DNA of 64,000 nt. Source: an uncultured Clostridia bacterium. GTDB taxonomy: Bacteria; Bacillota; Clostridia; Oscillospirales; Ruminococcaceae. Of the stretch, positions 61,925 through 64,000 are shown piece by piece (position 1 is the first letter of the stretch; every line of letters starts with the position of its first letter). The DNA is taken from positions 98,044 through 162,043 of the forward strand of contig CANQFZ010000002.1 of the NCBI GenBank assembly GCA_947600065.1, written 5' to 3'. Under the pieces are notes generated by a model. It made no database searches, had not been told where the DNA came from, and saw nothing but the letters and a program-made list of their open reading frames with translations. The translations under genes were made by a program, and so were the position numbers.

Positions 61925-62971
61925 TCAGACACCGAAAAGTACCTTTATCTTTTCTTCGTCAAGCTTTGAACCGATAACGCACATTTTTCCCGTAACGTCC
62001 GCAGAACCGTTCCTTATCTCATATTCCTCGGGAACAAAGTCAAACTCGATCCAGCCGTCCTTGCCCTCTACAATGCCCTTCGCTCTCAAAACAACGCCGT
62101 ATTCCTCGTTTGAGAGCTTTGAAAGCGCATTTTCCAGTTCTTCCTTTGTAAACTTCTTTGCCGTTTCAATTCCCACGGAAGTAAACACTTCGTCTGCATG
62201 GTGGTGATGATGGTGATGATGTTCGTCGTGGCAGTGACATTCCTCGCCGTCGTGGTGATGATGATGTTCATCTTCGTCATCGTCGTCATCATGATGGTGA
62301 TGATGTTCATGCTCGTCTTCATCGTCGTCATCATCATGATGAGCAAGCGTTTCTTTAAGCAGATCGTCGGCAAATTTGTTTTCATTTTCAATTGCCTGCA
62401 ATATCTGCGCACCGCTTATATCGTCCCAATTTGTAGTAACAATTGTAGCGTTAGGATTAAGCTCCTTTATCTGAGCGATTGCCTCCGCGAGTTTTTCATC
62501 ACTAAGCTTCTGAGAACGGCTCAAAACAATGGTCTTTGCTGTTTCGACCTGATTTTTATAAAACTCTCCAAAGTTCTTCATATACATTCTGATCTTTGTC
62601 GCGTCAACAACGGTCGTATAACTGTTTAGAACGATATTTTCATTTTTGATATCCAAGACCGCTTTTATAACGTCTGAGAGCTTGCCTACGCCTGACGGCT
62701 CGATCAATATTCTGTCGGGGGCAAATTCTTCAAGAACCTTCTGAAGAGCCTTTCCGAAATCACCTACCAATGAACAGCAAATGCAGCCTTGGTTCATCTC
62801 GGTGACCTGAATGCCGGCGTCCTTCATAAATCCGCCGTCAATTCCTATCTCACCGAACTCGTTTTCGATAAGGACAAGTTTTTCACCGTTATAGCCCTCT
62901 TTCAAAAGCTTTTTTATGAGCGTTGTTTTACCTGCTCCCAAAAAACCCGAAAAAACATCTATCTTTGTCAT
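61925..62971 (-). CDS. CobW/ZNG1-type GTPase with His/Asp-rich metal-binding insert
   Basis: 348 residues. Walker A GFLGAGKTTLIKKL, the metal-site CxCC in MNQGCICCSLVGDF, Walker-B-like ILIEPSGVGKL and a CobW C-terminal domain. An insert of about 55 residues between the two domains is almost wholly His, Asp and Glu with one Cys-His-Cys pair (ECHCHDEHHHHHHHH), in several blocks. It should bind zinc, nickel or cobalt. GAGG ribosome site, MTKIDVFSGF start. First gene of the run that ends with the YgiQ region; the promoter and an inverted repeat lie upstream. Confidence 0.92.
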   Translation of the reverse strand: MTKIDVFSGFLGAGKTTLIKKLLKEGYNGEKLVLIENEFGEIGIDGGFMKDAGIQVTEMNQGCICCSLVGDFGKALQKVLEEFAPDRILIEPSGVGKLSDVIKAVLDIKNENIVLNSYTTVVDATKIRMYMKNFGEFYKNQVETAKTIVLSRSQKLSDEKLAEAIAQIKELNPNATIVTTNWDDISGAQILQAIENENKFADDLLKETLAHHDDDDDEDEHEHHHHHDDDDDEDEHHHHHDGEECHCHDEHHHHHHHHADEVFTSVGIETAKKFTKEELENALSKLSNEEYGVVLRAKGIVEGKDGWIEFDFVPEEYEIRNGSADVTGKMCVIGSKLDEEKIKVLFGV

Positions 62972-63003
62972 TTTATACACCTCATATGCCTTTCACTTAA
63001 ATT

Positions 63004-63022
63004 TGCAAATCCCATATTTGCA
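63004..63022. promoter_or_regulatory. Inverted repeat upstream of the CobW gene
   Basis: TGCAAAT-CCCAT-ATTTGCA, a perfect seven-base inverted repeat with a five-base spacer, between the -10 box and the start codon. It could be a metal-sensor operator; it does not match the Fur-type box of the zinc operon. Confidence 0.5.
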
Positions 63023-63033
63023 TTACACATTAT

Positions 63034-63062
63034 ATTGTACCACTTTTTTAAATTATAGTCAA
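63034..63062 (-). promoter_or_regulatory. Promoter of the CobW gene cluster
   Basis: Minus strand TTGACT (63057-63062), 17 bases, TACAAT (63034-63039). Confidence 0.75.
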
Positions 63063-63111
63063 TATCTTTTATGTAAAAAATACCATATATAATTAAGCTC
63101 ATAGATAAAAA

Positions 63112-63141
63112 TGTCCCGTCCTGTAAAAACAGAACGGGACA
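63112..63141 (-). terminator. Terminator of the wall-anchored protein gene
   Basis: TGTCCCGTTCTG / CAGGACGGGACA stem (one G-U) with a six-base loop, then TTTTTATC on the minus strand, 15 bases after the stop. Confidence 0.85.
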
Positions 63142-63155
63142 AATCTAATCAAATA

Positions 63156-64000
63156 TTACTGATCTTTTTTCTTGCGCTTGATAGAAGCCGCCGCAACAGT
63201 AGCTCCAAGAGCAACCGCTGCACCTATGCCCAATCCGGCAGATGTATCTTCGACACCTGTATAAGGATTATCGCCAAGCGGAACATCATCTTCGTCGATT
63301 ATAACGATATCATCAAAATGATTATCATCAGAATCACTGTCGATAGCAGTATCCGTATCATCATCGAAATCATCCATCTCGATATCATCAACAACTATCG
63401 TATCATCACTCGGAGTGTCAGTATCCTCCGGAGCGTCAACAACCTCGTCGTTGGTGTTATCAATTGTCGGTTCATCCGGTGTCTCGGTCTCTACAGGTTC
63501 TTCTGTAGGCTCATCAGGTGTTTCATCTACTGTAGGCTCATCAGGTGTATCATCAACAGGCTCATCGGGAATATCATCTTCAGGAAGATCTTCTTCGTCA
63601 GCGTCAACAACATTATCCTCGGTGTAGTCATCATCTACATCAGGTTCATCTTCAACATCTGTAACATCATCTGTTACCTGATCCTCGGGTGTATCGTCAT
63701 CAACTGTGGGCTCATCGGGTGTGTCGTCCGTTGGCTCATCGGGTGTATCGTCCGTGGGCTCATCAGGAGTATCGTCCGTTGGCTCATCAGGAGTATCGTC
63801 TGTGGGCTCATCGGGTGTATCGTCCGTGGGCTCATCAGGAGTATCGTCCGTTGGCTCATCAGGAGTATCATCTGCGGGCTCATCGGGTGTATCGTCCGTG
63901 GGCTCGTCAGGTGTATCATCTGTGGGCTCATCGGGTGTGTCGTCCGTAGGCTCGTCAGGTGTATCATCTGTAGGCTCGTCGGGTGTATCGTCCGTGGGCT
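63156..64000 (-). CDS. Acidic wall-anchored surface protein, C-terminal part (runs off right edge)
   Basis: The frame is open from the stop at 63156 to the window end with no start codon needed, so at least 280 C-terminal residues are seen. From ~63700 rightward the protein is a tandem octapeptide Asp-Glu-Pro-Thr-Asp-Asp-Thr-Pro. A degenerate acidic stretch follows (VTDDVTDVEDEPDVDDD, then DDFDDDTDTAIDSDSDDNHFD). The end is a sorting signal: LGDNPYTG (NPxTG-type sortase motif), a ~19-residue hydrophobic helix (GLGIGAAVALGATVAAASI) and the basic tail KRKKKDQ. So it is probably covalently attached to peptidoglycan, with a stiff, negatively charged stalk. The N-terminal functional domain is beyond the window. 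Confidence 0.85.
   Translation of the reverse strand, partial: PTDDTPDEPTDDTPDEPTDDTPDEPTDDTPDEPTDDTPDEPADDTPDEPTDDTPDEPTDDTPDEPTDDTPDEPTDDTPDEPTDDTPDEPTDDTPDEPTVDDDTPEDQVTDDVTDVEDEPDVDDDYTEDNVVDADEEDLPEDDIPDEPVDDTPDEPTVDETPDEPTEEPVETETPDEPTIDNTNDEVVDAPEDTDTPSDDTIVVDDIEMDDFDDDTDTAIDSDSDDNHFDDIVIIDEDDVPLGDNPYTGVEDTSAGLGIGAAVALGATVAAASIKRKKKDQ
63694..64000. repeat. 24-bp tandem repeat array coding for an octapeptide stalk
   Basis: About 13 direct copies of a 24-bp unit, differing at a few third-codon positions (for example TCGTCCGTTGG versus TCGTCCGTGGG), continuing past the edge. The unit length is a multiple of three, so copy-number change keeps the reading frame. The mixed variants look like slippage or recombination products. 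Confidence 0.85.

Noticed and set aside
62198..62629. Plus-strand ORF rich in Val and Met opposite the CobW His/Asp insert
   Set aside because: It is the complement of the repeated CAT/GAT codons of a well-supported gene and has no ribosome site.
63415..63967. ORFs in other frames of the acidic repeat (Ser/Gly-rich or Met/Ser/Pro-rich)
   Set aside because: They come from the same 24-bp periodicity. Only the minus-strand frame ending at 63156 gives a sensible sorting signal.
63694..64000. CRISPR-like array at the right edge
   Set aside because: The 24-bp units are contiguous with no spacers, and they encode an in-frame octapeptide.
1..64000. tRNA or rRNA genes
   Set aside because: I looked for T-loop GGTTCGAAT-type stretches and for 16S/23S signatures by eye and saw none. 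A tRNAscan run would be decisive.

Overview
The window looks like chromosomal DNA of an anaerobic, low-to-moderate GC member of the Bacillota, most likely class Clostridia and close to the Ruminococcus/Oscillospiraceae group. This is inferred from AGGAGG-type ribosome sites, TTGACA-17-TATAAT promoters, a sporulation sigma-K remnant, a DUF4364 protein, an ArgJ-based arginine pathway, an NPxTG-type wall-sorting signal and many small metabolic operons. I saw no rRNA or tRNA genes, no CRISPR array, no insertion sequence and no intact prophage.

Layout. 1-4980: the 3' part of an M3 oligopeptidase, a degenerate sensor-kinase-like gene, a hairpin-rich leader and a complete OmpR-type two-component system. 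5040-10550: a sigK gene broken exactly at its conserved Arg-Cys-Ile-Asp/Glu-Asn site, where skin elements split sigK in other spore-formers; then an autoregulated biotin operon (birA-bioY-bioB), a SpoIVCA-like large serine recombinase, a 59-codon divergent ORF and a membrane protein. 10742-20698: one long arginine operon (argG-orf-argH-argC-orf-argJ-argB-argD-orf-argF, then a zinc-ribbon pseudogene), which covers glutamate to arginine and carries three unrecognised embedded genes, with arginine-repressor-like half-sites upstream. 20725-32507: an XRE/ImmA-type regulator-protease pair, two M42 aminopeptidases, a GNAT protein, then tmk, DJ-1, 5-formyl-THF cycloligase, mltG, a U32 protein, deoC-deoB, a second GNAT protein, an Mrp ATPase and a C_GCAxxG_C_C protein.

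32577-38633: a solitary pduL, a self-regulated Fur-family (probably Zur) zinc operon with a znuACB-type ABC importer, a XerC/D-like recombinase, an SCP2-domain protein with a basic histone-like tail, and a GNAT protein. 38713-43043: aroB-aroA-(MmcQ/YjbR)-aroC and a DUF4364 gene. 43093-50423: a two-gene operon for a three-TM protein and a LOTUS-LOTUS-DUF3825 protein, a 350-bp non-coding block of heptamer repeats and hairpins, gap, and a cluster for a secreted protein, a 51-residue hydrophobic peptide and a Ser-rich lipoprotein. 50426-62971: an RluA-type pseudouridine synthase, a MATE exporter, typA/bipA, a ComEC-like metallo-beta-lactamase protein, YgiQ radical SAM, an SDR, an MTA/SAH-deaminase-like amidohydrolase with mtnA, and two tandem CobW-type GTPases, one fused to a DUF1980-like domain and one with a His/Asp-rich metal-binding insert. 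63156-end: the C-terminus of an acidic, repeat-stalked wall-anchored protein that runs off the right edge.

The most unusual points are the sigK break with a nearby recombinase and no visible 3' half, the LOTUS-DUF3825 operon, the heptamer-repeat element, the peptide/secreted-protein cluster, the CobW-DUF1980 fusion and the 24-bp repeat stalk. All functions come from reading the sequence by eye; no database search was possible.
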